A stretch of DNA of 64,000 nucleotides from positions 3,224,001-3,288,000 of the forward strand of contig OY781533.1 of NCBI GenBank assembly GCA_963677015.1. The letters run 5' to 3'. Origin of the DNA: G963556115 sp963677015 (GTDB lineage Bacteria > Planctomycetota > SZUA-567). The first letter of the stretch is position 1, and each line of letters opens with the position of its first letter. The position numbers were made by a program, and so were the translations under genes. The notes under the pieces are model-generated. The model ran no database searches. It was not told the origin of the DNA and was given only the letters and a program-made list of their open reading frames with translations. This document shows, piece by piece, positions 63,502 through 64,000 of this stretch.

Positions 63502-63980
63502 TACTTCTCTCCCTCAATAAAACCAATAATCCGCTGTATCAGTGATCTGTCTGCACCTTTTATATCACGTTTACCCTGCAGTTTATCGCGGCTGTCTAGC
63601 AATAAATGCAGTTCTTCAGCGGTATTAGCCACATATATCCCGGCTATTTCACCAAAATGTCTAGCGGTTGCAACCTGATGATCATTCCGGTGCTCCTTGA
63701 GTTCCGCCCGGCGCGGCATAATAATCAGCGGCTTACCATACTCTCTGGCGTTGAGAATAACTCCCATACCGGCATGGGCAACAATAAGCTCCGCTTCAGA
63801 GCATAAATGTGTAAATTCAGTAATGCTTACAGAAGACACACACTTTATATTTTCCGGATTATAGCTTCCACCGCTACCGGACTGTACCAGTATCTCCGAC
63901 TCAGCAGCTCCCTGCCAGGAGTCCAAAGCCTTTACCAGACGATCAAATGGCAGTTGAGTACCCACCGCAGCAAATATCAT
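63501..63980 (-). CDS. Glycosyltransferase subunit, GT28 C-terminal (PssE/Alg13-like)
   Basis: A 159-residue half-enzyme. FAAVGTQLPFDRLVKALD opens it and the donor site is VAHAGMGVILNAREYGKPLIIMPR. PssE/Alg13-type proteins bind the nucleotide sugar and need a membrane partner (PssD/Alg14) for activity. The partner is probably the gene that ends at 63977, overlapping this start. Confidence 0.85.
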   Translation of the reverse strand: MIFAAVGTQLPFDRLVKALDSWQGAAESEILVQSGSGGSYNPENIKCVSSVSITEFTHLCSEAELIVAHAGMGVILNAREYGKPLIIMPRRAELKEHRNDHQVATARHFGEIAGIYVANTAEELHLLLDSRDKLQGKRDIKGADRSLIQRIIGFIEGEK

Positions 63981-64000
63981 AATACCCTTCCAGCATATTC
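63977..64000 (-). CDS. Gene running in from the right edge, last codons (possibly PssD/Alg14-like)
   Basis: The minus strand reads EYAGRVL and a TGA that overlaps the start of the PssE-like gene in an ATGA junction. Only seven codons are visible, so the assignment as PssD partner rests on the usual pssD-pssE gene order. Confidence 0.35.
   Translation of the reverse strand, partial: EYAGRVL

Overview
The window looks like chromosome from a low-GC, Gram-negative, probably anaerobic bacterium. Evidence: a lipoprotein with a clear lipobox, a TRAP transporter, DapF, HslU, a NuoE/NuoF-type redox operon, and a DksA-like protein with a lysine-rich head and an acidic stretch. I lean weakly toward the Lentisphaerota/PVC group; no rRNA or marker gene here settles it. 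The host regions are mostly operons on the minus strand.

Left host region (1-27 kb): a sensor kinase and the start of its response regulator; an iron-sulfur-type flavoprotein divergent from an AraC regulator; a GntR-TRAP transporter-hydroxyacid dehydrogenase-DHDPS-like aldolase operon with twin operators; and a second catabolic operon (ABC sugar importer, DeoX/DUF4432-like protein, ribokinase-family kinase, DeoC) next to a DeoR regulator, best read as 2-deoxyribose or a related pentose. Then come a DJ-1/PfpI protein, an IS3 scrap, and a NuoE-NuoF operon that carries two MetV-like (methylene-THF reductase C-terminal) subunits but no hydrogenase subunit, controlled by an ArsR-rhodanese protein with a near-perfect operator.

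Central region (27.1-53.5 kb): an integrative, mobilizable element of about 26.3 kb inserted in the 3' end of tRNA-Leu(UAA). It is bounded by 90-bp repeats (87/90 identical) that contain the tRNA 3' end and the tRNA terminator. From left to right it holds a mobilization module (MobC-like protein, relaxase, and two genes nested inside the relaxase gene in another frame, as in ColE1); a complete type IV CBASS (QueC, TGT, CD-NTase, two-TM effector, OGG-like glycosylase); a dead IS3 element; three small genes behind a structured leader RNA; a type I restriction-modification operon interrupted by two related membrane proteins, a DUF3800 remnant and a HEPN(Ymh)/SIR2 gene pair; a membrane/winged-helix protein; and a replication-integration module (initiator-like protein, DnaB-like helicase, AlpA-like, HigA-like, tyrosine integrase). 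The attachment core lies inside the integrase reading frame.

Right host region (53.6-64 kb): DksA-like zinc-finger protein, DapF, a large lipoprotein with a metallophosphoesterase-like fold lacking its metal ligands plus a CBM9-like domain, an acidic protein, HslU without a neighbouring HslV, a DNA-methylase-like protein, and a cluster of two glycosyltransferases and a methyltransferase that looks like polysaccharide synthesis.
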